A stretch of 5,999 nucleotides of DNA from Bacillota bacterium (GCA_023399035.1 JAEWQX010000173.1:1-5999), one strand, 5' to 3'. Counted from the stretch's first letter, positions 1-5,470 are shown. Notes: generated by a model not told the origin, from the sequence alone. Translations and numbers: made by a program.

Positions 1-315
1 GGTAGAGTATTAGGACCTAAGGGATTAATGCCAAACCCAAAATCAGGAACAGTAACATTCGACGTTGCTAAGGCAATCGAAGAAATCAAAGCTGGTAAAG
101 TTGAATATAGAGTTGACAAAACTGCTATCGTTCACTGCCCAATCGGAAAGAAATCTTTCGGAGTTGAAAAATTAAAAGAAAACTTTACAGCATTAATGGA
201 AGCTTTAGTTAAAGCTAAACCAGCAGCTGCTAAAGGACAATACTTAAAATCAGTTTCTGTTTCAAGCACAATGGGACCAGGAGCAAAAATTAATCCAACA
301 AGAGCGTTAGATTAG
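1..315 (+). CDS. rplA: 50S ribosomal protein L1, C-terminal part (5' end outside window)
   Basis: This is the last 104 codons of L1, open from the first base and ending in TAG at 313-315. L1 binds 23S rRNA at the mobile L1 stalk, which helps move deacylated tRNA out of the E site. In many bacteria it also represses its own operon by binding mRNA. The visible part begins with the family signature GRVLGPKGLMPNPKSGTVT, the conserved loop region, and continues through a KAGKVEYRVDK segment to the usual C-terminus around SSTMGPGAKINP. ATG at 28 is an internal methionine of that signature, not a start. L1 is normally about 230 residues, so a little over half lies upstream. The next gene is rplJ, as in the standard rplK-rplA-rplJ-rplL order. 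A promoter starts only two bases after the stop, and no terminator separates L1 from it, so read-through into rplJL is possible. Confidence 0.97.
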   Translation, partial: GRVLGPKGLMPNPKSGTVTFDVAKAIEEIKAGKVEYRVDKTAIVHCPIGKKSFGVEKLKENFTALMEALVKAKPAAAKGQYLKSVSVSSTMGPGAKINPTRALD

Positions 316-317
316 TA

Positions 318-346
318 TTGACATAAGTCGAATATTGTTATATAAT
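318..346 (+). promoter_or_regulatory. Sigma-A promoter for rplJL
   Basis: TTGACA at 318-323 and TATAAT at 341-346 are separated by exactly 17 bases, a six-out-of-six match in both boxes with optimal spacing. Transcription would start near 352-354, leaving a leader of about 170 bases before rplJ. The -35 box begins two bases after the rplA stop codon, so the genes are packed tightly. This gives rplJL its own strong promoter in addition to any transcription coming through rplA. Assignment is by consensus match and position; no start site has been mapped here. Confidence 0.9.
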
Positions 347-378
347 ATTTGATGTTGTGAAAAATGAAAAATAGTTTT

Positions 379-481
379 TTCCGTAGACAGTGGGTGCGAA
401 AGCGTAAAGGTAACTACCCACCGAGGGATATATAATAGATGATATTATAGATCTTCCTATGTCTACGGGGAGATCTTTTTT
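379..481 (+). promoter_or_regulatory. L10 (rplJ) ribosomal-protein leader, autoregulatory RNA
   Basis: Position and fold fit the L10 leader class known upstream of rplJ in Firmicutes. Seen directly: a perfect 9-bp closing stem, 381-389 (CCGTAGACA) with 460-468 (TGTCTACGG). Inside it is one hairpin, 390-395 with 416-421 (GTGGGT/ACCCAC), which encloses GCGAAAGC and AAAGGTAACT elements and is probably the L10 site. A second hairpin pairs 431-437 with 443-449 (TATAATA/TATTATA), with weaker pairing below it. Together they make a three-way junction. The 3' side of this fold contains the 5' arm of a terminator (449-458), so junction and terminator exclude each other. In B. subtilis, L10(L12)4 bound to the equivalent leader promotes termination. 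That the same logic applies here is inference. The type is well supported; the exact pairing outside the perfect stems is my by-eye model. Confidence 0.88.
449..481 (+). terminator. Conditional intrinsic terminator in the rplJ leader
   Basis: Stem 449-458 pairs with 467-476 (10 pairs, two of them G-U), with loop 459-466, followed directly by a T run at 476-481. The loop and the upper 3' arm reuse bases 460-468, which otherwise form the closing stem of the L10 leader. The terminator can therefore form only when that stem opens. It lies 42 bases before the rplJ start, the right place for attenuation of rplJL. Confidence 0.85.
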
Positions 482-504
482 GATAAATATGATTTAAAAC
501 TATG

Positions 505-512
505 AGGAGGTG
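505..512 (+). promoter_or_regulatory. Ribosome binding site that fixes the rplJ start
   Basis: AGGAGGTG is an essentially complete match to the anti-Shine-Dalgarno sequence and ends 10 bases before ATG 523. A longer in-frame reading from ATG 502 would place this site inside the coding sequence and add MRRWTVV ahead of the family's normal N-terminus. The 523 start is therefore chosen. Confidence 0.9.
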
Positions 513-522
513 GACCGTAGTA

Positions 523-1014
523 ATGAACAATAACAGATCACTTAAAGAAGCAAAAGTTGCTGAAATTAAGGAAAAATTAGAAAAGGCTACTTCAGTTGTT
601 CTTAGCAAATATCAAGGTTTAACAGTTGAAGAAGATACAGTTCTAAGAAAGAACTTAAGAGAAGCTGGTGTTGAATATAAAGTATACAAAAATACTTTAG
701 TAACATTAGCTGCTAAAGAATTAGGTTTAGAAGGTATTGTTGAATACTTAGAAGGACCAGTAGCTATCGCTTTCGGATACGAAGACGTAACAGTAGCTGC
801 AAGAGTACTTAATGATTTTGCAAAAGATCATAAGAAATTAGAATTAAAAGCTGGTATCGTAGAAGGAGTTGTCTACGATACTGATAAGATTAAACAACTT
901 GCTACAATTCCATCAAAAGAAGTTCTTATCGCAAAACTTCTTGGAAGTATCAAGTCACCAATCGCAAGCTTTGCACGTGTAATTAATGCAATAGCTGAAA
1001 GCAAAGCAGAATAA
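523..1014 (+). CDS. rplJ: 50S ribosomal protein L10
   Basis: A complete 163-residue protein, close to the usual length of about 165. L10 anchors the ribosomal stalk. Its N-terminal domain binds 23S rRNA next to L11, and its C-terminal helix carries L7/L12 dimers that recruit and activate translation GTPases. Visible landmarks are the N-terminal helix rich in Lys/Glu (residues 5-22), YQGLTVEED (30-38), and LREAGVEYKVYKNTL (45-59), typical of the rRNA-binding domain. A C-terminal helix of about 30 residues after PSKEVLIAKLLGS is the L12-binding part. ATG 523 is preferred over ATG 502 because the ribosome binding site lies between them. It is followed 47 bases later by rplL with no terminator between, so the two stalk proteins are co-transcribed. 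Expression is probably controlled by the L10 leader upstream. Identity is certain from sequence and context. Confidence 0.97.
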   Translation: MNNNRSLKEAKVAEIKEKLEKATSVVLSKYQGLTVEEDTVLRKNLREAGVEYKVYKNTLVTLAAKELGLEGIVEYLEGPVAIAFGYEDVTVAARVLNDFAKDHKKLELKAGIVEGVVYDTDKIKQLATIPSKEVLIAKLLGSIKSPIASFARVINAIAESKAE

Positions 1015-1061
1015 TATATCATTAAATAATTTTTAGAGAAATTTTCGGAGGTGCTATTAAA

Positions 1062-1427
1062 ATGACAAGAGAAGATATAATTCAAGCAATAAAAGAAATG
1101 AGCGTTTTAGACTTAAACGAATTAGTAAAGGCTTGTGAAGAAGAATTTGGAGTAAGCGCTGCTGCTGCTGTTGTAGCTGGTGGAGCTGTAGCTGGTGGAG
1201 CTGCTGGTGAAGAAAAGACTGAATTCGACGTAGTATTAGCTAACGCTGGAGATAACAAGATCAAAGTTATCAAAGCTGTAAGAGAAATGACAGGATTAGG
1301 ATTAAAAGAAGCTAAAGAAATAGTTGATGGAGCTCCTAAGACATTAAAAGAAGGCGTTTCTAAAGAAGAAGCTGAAGACATGAAAGCTAAATTAGCTGAA
1401 GTTGGAGCTACTGTAGAAGTTAAATAG
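1062..1427 (+). CDS. rplL: 50S ribosomal protein L7/L12
   Basis: A complete 121-residue protein of normal length. L7/L12 is the multi-copy stalk protein whose C-terminal domains contact EF-G, EF-Tu, IF2 and RF3. Residues 1-31 form the helical dimerisation and L10-binding domain. Residues 32-52 are an Ala/Gly/Val-rich flexible hinge, which here contains VAGGA twice in tandem. Residues 53-121 are the globular C-terminal domain, with the conserved KIKVIKAVREMTGLGLKEAK segment (66-85) that includes the factor-binding surface. A ribosome binding site, GGAGGTG at 1047-1053, lies 8 bases before the ATG. A single cysteine (Cys25) sits in the dimerisation domain. The gene follows rplJ and is closed by a strong terminator, so rplJL reads as a complete stalk unit. 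It is very acidic overall, as expected for this family. Confidence 0.98.
   Translation: MTREDIIQAIKEMSVLDLNELVKACEEEFGVSAAAAVVAGGAVAGGAAGEEKTEFDVVLANAGDNKIKVIKAVREMTGLGLKEAKEIVDGAPKTLKEGVSKEEAEDMKAKLAEVGATVEVK
1173..1202 (+). repeat. Perfect 15-base tandem duplication in the L7/L12 hinge
   Basis: GTAGCTGGTGGAGCT occurs twice back to back (1173-1187 and 1188-1202) and encodes VAGGA-VAGGA, residues 38-47. It is preceded by a GCT run. Both copies are identical even at third positions, which suggests a recent slippage duplication or homogenisation in a segment that tolerates length change. Confidence 0.9.
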
Positions 1428-1438
1428 TCTACTTAAAT

Positions 1439-1468
1439 AAAAGGTGCTTTATATAAAGCACCTTTTTT
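1439..1468 (+). terminator. Intrinsic terminator after rplL
   Basis: Stem AAGGTGCTTT (1441-1450) pairs perfectly with AAAGCACCTT (1455-1464) around the tetraloop ATAT. Two more A-T pairs are possible at the base (1439-1440 with 1465-1466). Six T's occupy 1463-1468. It starts 11 bases after the rplL stop. It should end most rplJL transcripts, separating them from rpoBC. The A run on the 5' side also lets the reverse strand present a T run, so it may work in both directions, though no gene converges here. Confidence 0.93.
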
Positions 1469-1471
1469 CAA

Positions 1472-1545
1472 CTCTTTTTTATAAAGCTATATAAAATGCT
1501 TGTTTAGAAAATAGGTATTTTATATAGCTTTATAACTGAAAAGAG
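1472..1545 (+). repeat. Long imperfect hairpin (inverted repeat) of unknown role
   Basis: A perfect 18-base inverted repeat pairs 1480-1497 with 1517-1534 (core TATAAAGCTATATAAAAT). The apparent spacer also pairs: 1498-1505 with 1509-1516, giving 8 more pairs including three G-U, and leaving a 3-base loop AGA. Outside, CTCTTTT (1472-1478) pairs with AAAAGAG (1539-1545) after a small internal loop (1 base against 4). The total is about 33 pairs in 74 bases. There is no T run after it on either strand, so it is not a standard terminator. It sits between the rplL terminator and the rpoB promoter. It could be a processing or stabilising hairpin, a back-up termination element, or a small non-autonomous repeat. 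I do not recognise it as a named family. Confidence 0.85.
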
Positions 1546-1557
1546 GGTAAAAAATAA

Positions 1558-1586
1558 TTGACAATAAAAATATAATATGATATTAT
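1558..1586 (+). promoter_or_regulatory. Sigma-A promoter for rpoBC
   Basis: TTGACA (1558-1563) is a perfect -35 box. After 17 bases comes TATTAT (1581-1586), a five-of-six -10 box, with TGA immediately before it (1578-1580) making an extended -10. An A-rich tract at 1549-1557 precedes the -35 and could act as an UP element. Start of transcription would be about 1592-1595. Other TATAAT strings lie at 1571, 1584 and 1589, but their spacings to the -35 are poor (7, 20 and 25 bases). The exact -10 box is thus slightly uncertain while the promoter itself is well supported. Confidence 0.85.
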
Positions 1587-1587
1587 A
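1571..1587. repeat. 17-base palindrome overlapping the rpoB -10 region
   Basis: TATAATAT-G-ATATTATA is an exact dyad with 8-base arms centred on 1579. It covers the spacer end and the -10 box of the rpoB promoter. Its position would suit an operator, but it is composed only of A and T apart from the centre, so chance in this AT-rich stretch is a real alternative. Confidence 0.35.
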
Positions 1588-1592
1588 ATATA

Positions 1593-1757
1593 ATGTATTA
1601 TTCACTATGGAATAGTATATATTCATGGTGGAAAGATGTAGTATAATCTGGCGAATAATGGTTATACTATAATAAAGATGCTGTCCGAAAGCTAAAGTCC
1701 TTAGGGAAAGTCCGCTTTTGGCTATTTTAGTTTATTTTATACAAGGGGTGAAAATTC
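1593..1757 (+). promoter_or_regulatory. Structured 5' leader of rpoB (candidate regulatory RNA)
   Basis: About 165 bases lie between the predicted transcription start and the rpoB ATG, with no convincing small gene. Three stem-loops can be drawn. Hairpin 1 pairs 1601-1611 with 1622-1632 (11 pairs, three G-U). Hairpin 2 pairs 1637-1648 with 1660-1671 (12 pairs, two G-U; core TAGTATAA/TTATACTA). Hairpin 3 pairs 1685-1692 with 1714-1721 (8 pairs, CCGAAAGC/GCTTTTGG), with an overlapping alternative, 1690-1697 with 1716-1723. A T-rich but interrupted tract follows (1725-1740). The leader ends with a ribosome binding site AAGGGGTG (1743-1750), 7 bases before ATG 1758. I recognise no named riboswitch or ribosomal-protein leader in it. 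In Escherichia coli an attenuator lies between rplL and rpoB; whether this leader does a comparable job is inference. Confidence 0.55.
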
Positions 1758-4700
1758 ATGGTACATCCTGTCCAAGTTGGAAAAAGAACAAGAATGAGTT
1801 TCGGTAAGGTTAATGACGTTACTGAAATGCCAAATCTGATTGAAGTACAATTAGATTCTTATCAATGGTTTTTAAGAGAAGGGTTGCATGAAGTTTTTGA
1901 TGATATTAATCCTATCACAAACTTCACTGGAAACTTAGTGCTTGAATTCGTAGACTACAAACTTGATATGGAAAACATTAAGTATTCAGTAGAAGAATGC
2001 AAAGATAGAGATGCAACTTATGCAGCACCATTAAAGGTTTCAGTTAGATTACAAAATAACGAAACTGGTGAAATTAAAGAACAAGAAGTTTTCATGGGAG
2101 ATTTCCCACTAATGACAGAACAAGGTACTTTCTTAATTAATGGTGCCGAAAGAGTTATTGTCAGCCAATTAGTAAGATCTCCAGGCGTATACTACAGCTA
2201 CACTATAGATAAGAGTGGTAAAAAGCTGTATTCATCAACTGTAATCCCTAATAGAGGAGCATGGTTAGAATACGAAACAGATTCTAATGACGTTATTTAT
2301 GTAAGAATCGATAAAACTAGAAAGCTGCCAATTACTATATTAGCTAGAGCTATGGGTATGGGAAGCGATCAAGAATTAATAGATTTCTTTGGAGAAGAAG
2401 AAAGATTTAGAGCTTCTATAGAAAAAGATAATACAAAGACAAAAGAAGAAGCATTACTTGAAATATATAAGAGATTAAGACCAGGTGAACCACCAACAGT
2501 TGATAGTGCTATATCATTAATAGACACATTATTCTTTGATGCAAAAAGATACGACTTATCAAGAGTTGGTAGATACAAATTCAACAAAAAACTTGCATTA
2601 GCTTTAAGAATTGCTAACCAAGTTGCTGCTACAGACATAATCAATCCTCAAACTGGTGAAGTTATGGTTGAAGAAGGTCAAAAGATAAGCAGATTAATGG
2701 CAGAAGATATCCAAAATTGTGGAATCAAGTCTGTTGATGTTTTAGTTGAAGATAAAGTTGTAAGAGTAATCAGCAATAACTTTGTCGACTTAAGCAAACA
2801 AGTTTCATTTGATGTGTCAGATTTAGGAGTTAAGGAATTAGTTCACTATCCTACATTAAGAGAAATATTAGATAATTTCTCAGATGAAGACACAATAAAG
2901 AAAGAAATAAAGAAGAATATTCATAAACTTATTCCAAAACATATAATAAGAGACGATATATTCGCAACTATAAGTTACGAATTAGGGTTAACTTATGGAA
3001 TAGGTTACGTTGACGACATAGATCACTTAGGAAATAGAAGACTAAGATCAGTAGGAGAATTATTACAAAACCAATTTAGAATTGGTTTATCAAGAATGGA
3101 AAGAGTAGTTAAGGAAAGAATGACTATTCAAGACCAGGAAGCAATAACTCCTCAAATGTTAATAAACATAAGACCAGTTGCTGCAGCTATTAAAGAATTC
3201 TTTGGTAGTTCACAATTATCTCAATTCATGGATCAAACTAATCCATTATCAGAATTAACACATAAGAGAAGATTATCAGCATTAGGACCAGGAGGTCTTT
3301 CAAGAGAAAGAGCCGGATTCGAAGTTAGAGACGTTCACCATTCTCATTATGGTAGAATGTGTCCTATCGAAACACCTGAAGGTCCAAACATCGGGTTAAT
3401 CAACTCTTTAGCTACTTTTGCTAAGGTTAATGAATATGGATTCATTGAAACTCCATATAGAATTGTAGATAAAGAAAACGGAAGAGCAACTGATGAAATA
3501 AGATATTTCACAGCTGACGAAGAAGACCAATGCTTAATCGCTCAAGCTAAGACACCAATGGACGAAAATGGTAAGTTCTTAGAAGATAAGGTAATGGTTA
3601 GATACTTAGAAGATGTTTTATTCGTTCCTGCTAATCAGGTAGACTTAATTGACGTATCTGCAAGACAAATGGTTTCTGTTGCCACTGCAATGATACCTTT
3701 CCTTGAAAATGATGACGCCACTAGAGCACTGATGGGATCAAACATGCAACGTCAAGCAGTTCCTTTATTAAAAACTGAAGCTCCAGTAGTTGGAACAGGT
3801 ATAGAGTTTAAGGCTGCTGTAGATTCAGGAGTTTTACCAAAAGCTAAGAATGCTGGTGTTGTTTCTTATGTATCAGGAAGCGAAATCAGAATCAAGAGAG
3901 ATTCTGATGGTGGAACTGATGTATATAAACTATTAAAGTTCAAGAGAACAAATGCAGGTACTTGTGCAAATCAAAGACCTATAGTTGATAAAGGTGAAAT
4001 AGTATTTAAGAATCAAGTAATTGCAGATGGTCCATCTACTGATTTAGGAGAAATTGCATTAGGTAAGAACATTAGAATGGGATTCATAACTTGGGAAGGT
4101 TATAACTACGAAGATGCGATGCTTATCTCTGAAGAATTAGTTAGAGAAGATGTATTTACATCAATGCATATAGAAGAATATGAGTGTGAAGCTAGAGATA
4201 CTAAGCTTGGACCAGAAGAAATAACTAGAGACATTCCAAATGTAAGTGATGATGCACTTAAGGATGTCGATGATAGAGGTATCATTAGAATTGGTGCTGA
4301 AGTTAGATCTGGCGATATATTAGTAGGTAAAGTAACTCCAAAGGGAGAAACAGAACTTACTGCTGAAGAAAGACTATTAAGAGCAATCTTTGGCGAAAAA
4401 GCTAGAGAAGTTAGAGATACTTCTTTAAGAGTTCCTCATGGTGAAGCTGGTATTATAGTTGATATTAAAGTCTTCACAAGAGAAAATGGCGATGAATTAA
4501 ATCCAGGAGTAAATGAACTTGTAAGATGTTATATTGCTCAAAAGAGAAAAATATCAGTTGGAGATAAGATGGCCGGACGTCATGGTAATAAGGGGGTTAT
4601 CTCAAGAATATTACCAGAAGAAGATATGCCATTCTTACCAGATGGTAGACCACTTCAAATCTGCTTAAATCCACTGGGCGTACCTTCGCGTATGAACATT

Positions 4701-5465
4701 GGTCAGGTTTTAGAAGTTCACTTAGGATGGGCTGCAAGTAACTTAGGCTGGCATATATCTACACCAGTATTTGATGGTGCTACTCAGGATGAAATAACTG
4801 AATGTATGGTTAAAGCAGGATTTAATGCTAATGCTAAAACAATCCTTTATGATGGTAGAACAGGTGAACCATTCGATAATGAAGTAACTGTTGGTATAAT
4901 GTATATGTTAAAACTTCACCACTTAGTTGATGATAAGATTCATGCTAGATCAACTGGACCTTACTCATTAGTTACTCAACAGCCATTAGGTGGTAAGGCT
5001 CAATTTGGTGGTCAAAGATTCGGGGAAATGGAAGTTTGGGCTTTAGAAGCATATGGTGCTGCTCATACATTACAAGAAATATTAACTGTTAAATCAGATG
5101 ATGTTGTTGGTAGAGTTAAAACATATGAAGCTATAGTTAAGGGTGAAAATATTCCAGAACCAGGAGTTCCAGAATCATTTAAGGTTCTTATTAAAGAGCT
5201 TCAAGCTTTATGTTTAGACATTAAAGTATTAAATGATAATCATGAAGAAGTAGAATTAAAGGAATTTGCTGATGCAGATATGGCAGATTTAGAAGTTAAC
5301 ATAGAAGGTGCAGAAGATTCTGTTACACCTGAACCAGAAATCGTAGATGATGGTTATGAAGAAAATAAAGAAGAAGATTTAGACGATATAGATTATGACG
5401 AAAATGTAGATATTGATGCATTTGACGATCAATTAGAACTTGATGATTTCAATGATGAACACTAA
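1758..5465 (+). CDS. rpoB: DNA-directed RNA polymerase subunit beta
   Basis: A complete 1235-residue beta subunit of core RNA polymerase. It forms one side of the active-site cleft and binds nascent RNA, DNA and sigma. The N-terminus (residues 12-45, with MPNLIEVQLDSYQWFL) matches Firmicutes beta proteins. Conserved blocks include GTFLINGAERVIVSQLVRSPG (about 124-144) and RPGEPPT (about 242-248). The rifampicin region at about 485-511 has Gln489, Asp492, His502 and Ser507, equivalent to E. coli 513, 516, 526 and 531, all wild type. GSNMQRQAVPLL lies near 661-672. The active-site motif DKMAGRHGNKG holds Lys937 and Lys945 (E. coli 1065 and 1073). The C-terminal block PYSLVTQQPLGGKAQFGGQ is at about 1068-1086. 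The numbering offset grows from 24 at the rifampicin region to 128 at the lysines, consistent with the absence of the large E. coli insertion SI2. A strongly acidic tail of about 77 residues follows the point where E. coli beta ends. Start ATG 1758 has a good ribosome binding site. Confidence 0.99.
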   Translation: MVHPVQVGKRTRMSFGKVNDVTEMPNLIEVQLDSYQWFLREGLHEVFDDINPITNFTGNLVLEFVDYKLDMENIKYSVEECKDRDATYAAPLKVSVRLQNNETGEIKEQEVFMGDFPLMTEQGTFLINGAERVIVSQLVRSPGVYYSYTIDKSGKKLYSSTVIPNRGAWLEYETDSNDVIYVRIDKTRKLPITILARAMGMGSDQELIDFFGEEERFRASIEKDNTKTKEEALLEIYKRLRPGEPPTVDSAISLIDTLFFDAKRYDLSRVGRYKFNKKLALALRIANQVAATDIINPQTGEVMVEEGQKISRLMAEDIQNCGIKSVDVLVEDKVVRVISNNFVDLSKQVSFDVSDLGVKELVHYPTLREILDNFSDEDTIKKEIKKNIHKLIPKHIIRDDIFATISYELGLTYGIGYVDDIDHLGNRRLRSVGELLQNQFRIGLSRMERVVKERMTIQDQEAITPQMLINIRPVAAAIKEFFGSSQLSQFMDQTNPLSELTHKRRLSALGPGGLSRERAGFEVRDVHHSHYGRMCPIETPEGPNIGLINSLATFAKVNEYGFIETPYRIVDKENGRATDEIRYFTADEEDQCLIAQAKTPMDENGKFLEDKVMVRYLEDVLFVPANQVDLIDVSARQMVSVATAMIPFLENDDATRALMGSNMQRQAVPLLKTEAPVVGTGIEFKAAVDSGVLPKAKNAGVVSYVSGSEIRIKRDSDGGTDVYKLLKFKRTNAGTCANQRPIVDKGEIVFKNQVIADGPSTDLGEIALGKNIRMGFITWEGYNYEDAMLISEELVREDVFTSMHIEEYECEARDTKLGPEEITRDIPNVSDDALKDVDDRGIIRIGAEVRSGDILVGKVTPKGETELTAEERLLRAIFGEKAREVRDTSLRVPHGEAGIIVDIKVFTRENGDELNPGVNELVRCYIAQKRKISVGDKMAGRHGNKGVISRILPEEDMPFLPDGRPLQICLNPLGVPSRMNIGQVLEVHLGWAASNLGWHISTPVFDGATQDEITECMVKAGFNANAKTILYDGRTGEPFDNEVTVGIMYMLKLHHLVDDKIHARSTGPYSLVTQQPLGGKAQFGGQRFGEMEVWALEAYGAAHTLQEILTVKSDDVVGRVKTYEAIVKGENIPEPGVPESFKVLIKELQALCLDIKVLNDNHEEVELKEFADADMADLEVNIEGAEDSVTPEPEIVDDGYEENKEEDLDDIDYDENVDIDAFDDQLELDDFNDEH
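5232..5462 (+). other. Acidic C-terminal tail of RpoB
   Basis: Residues 1159-1235 contain 35 Asp/Glu and only 2 Lys out of 77, with no Arg, and end in LDDFNDEH. The composition is low-complexity and suggests a disordered tail. Tails of this general kind are found on beta of other Firmicutes such as B. subtilis. The reading frame is intact, and codon use (GAT, GAA) matches the rest of the gene, so it is not a frameshift product. Its function cannot be read from the sequence. Confidence 0.85.
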
Positions 5466-5470
5466 TTTTG

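Noticed and set aside
502..522. Upstream in-frame ATG that would extend L10 by seven residues
   Set aside because: The ribosome binding site AGGAGGTG (505-512) lies inside the extension, nothing like a ribosome binding site precedes 502, and the extra residues do not resemble L10 N-termini.
414..608. Minus-strand open frames at 414-608, 873-1085, 1082-1381 and 2369-2644
   Set aside because: All overlap strongly conserved + strand genes or the L10 leader, have no convincing ribosome binding site or family resemblance, and are explained as shadows of the real genes.
1439..1545. Reading the terminator and the long hairpin as a riboswitch or CRISPR-type repeat
   Set aside because: The first is a textbook terminator right after rplL. 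The second is a single hairpin with no repeat-spacer periodicity and no ligand-type conserved core that I recognise.
1625..1672. A 15-codon open frame starting ATG GTG in the rpoB leader, plus a 5-codon one at 1678-1695 and an ATG-TAG pair at 1636-1641
   Set aside because: The two open frames have no good ribosome binding site, and the longer one falls within the stem-loops. The ATG-TAG pair follows a GGTGG string but encodes nothing beyond the start codon. No run of diagnostic codons suggests a leader peptide.
3204..3290. Possible rifampicin-resistance change in RpoB
   Set aside because: The key positions (Gln489, Asp492, His502, Arg505, Ser507) carry the usual susceptible residues. The Thr after MDQ, where E. 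coli has Asn, looks like ordinary Firmicutes variation.
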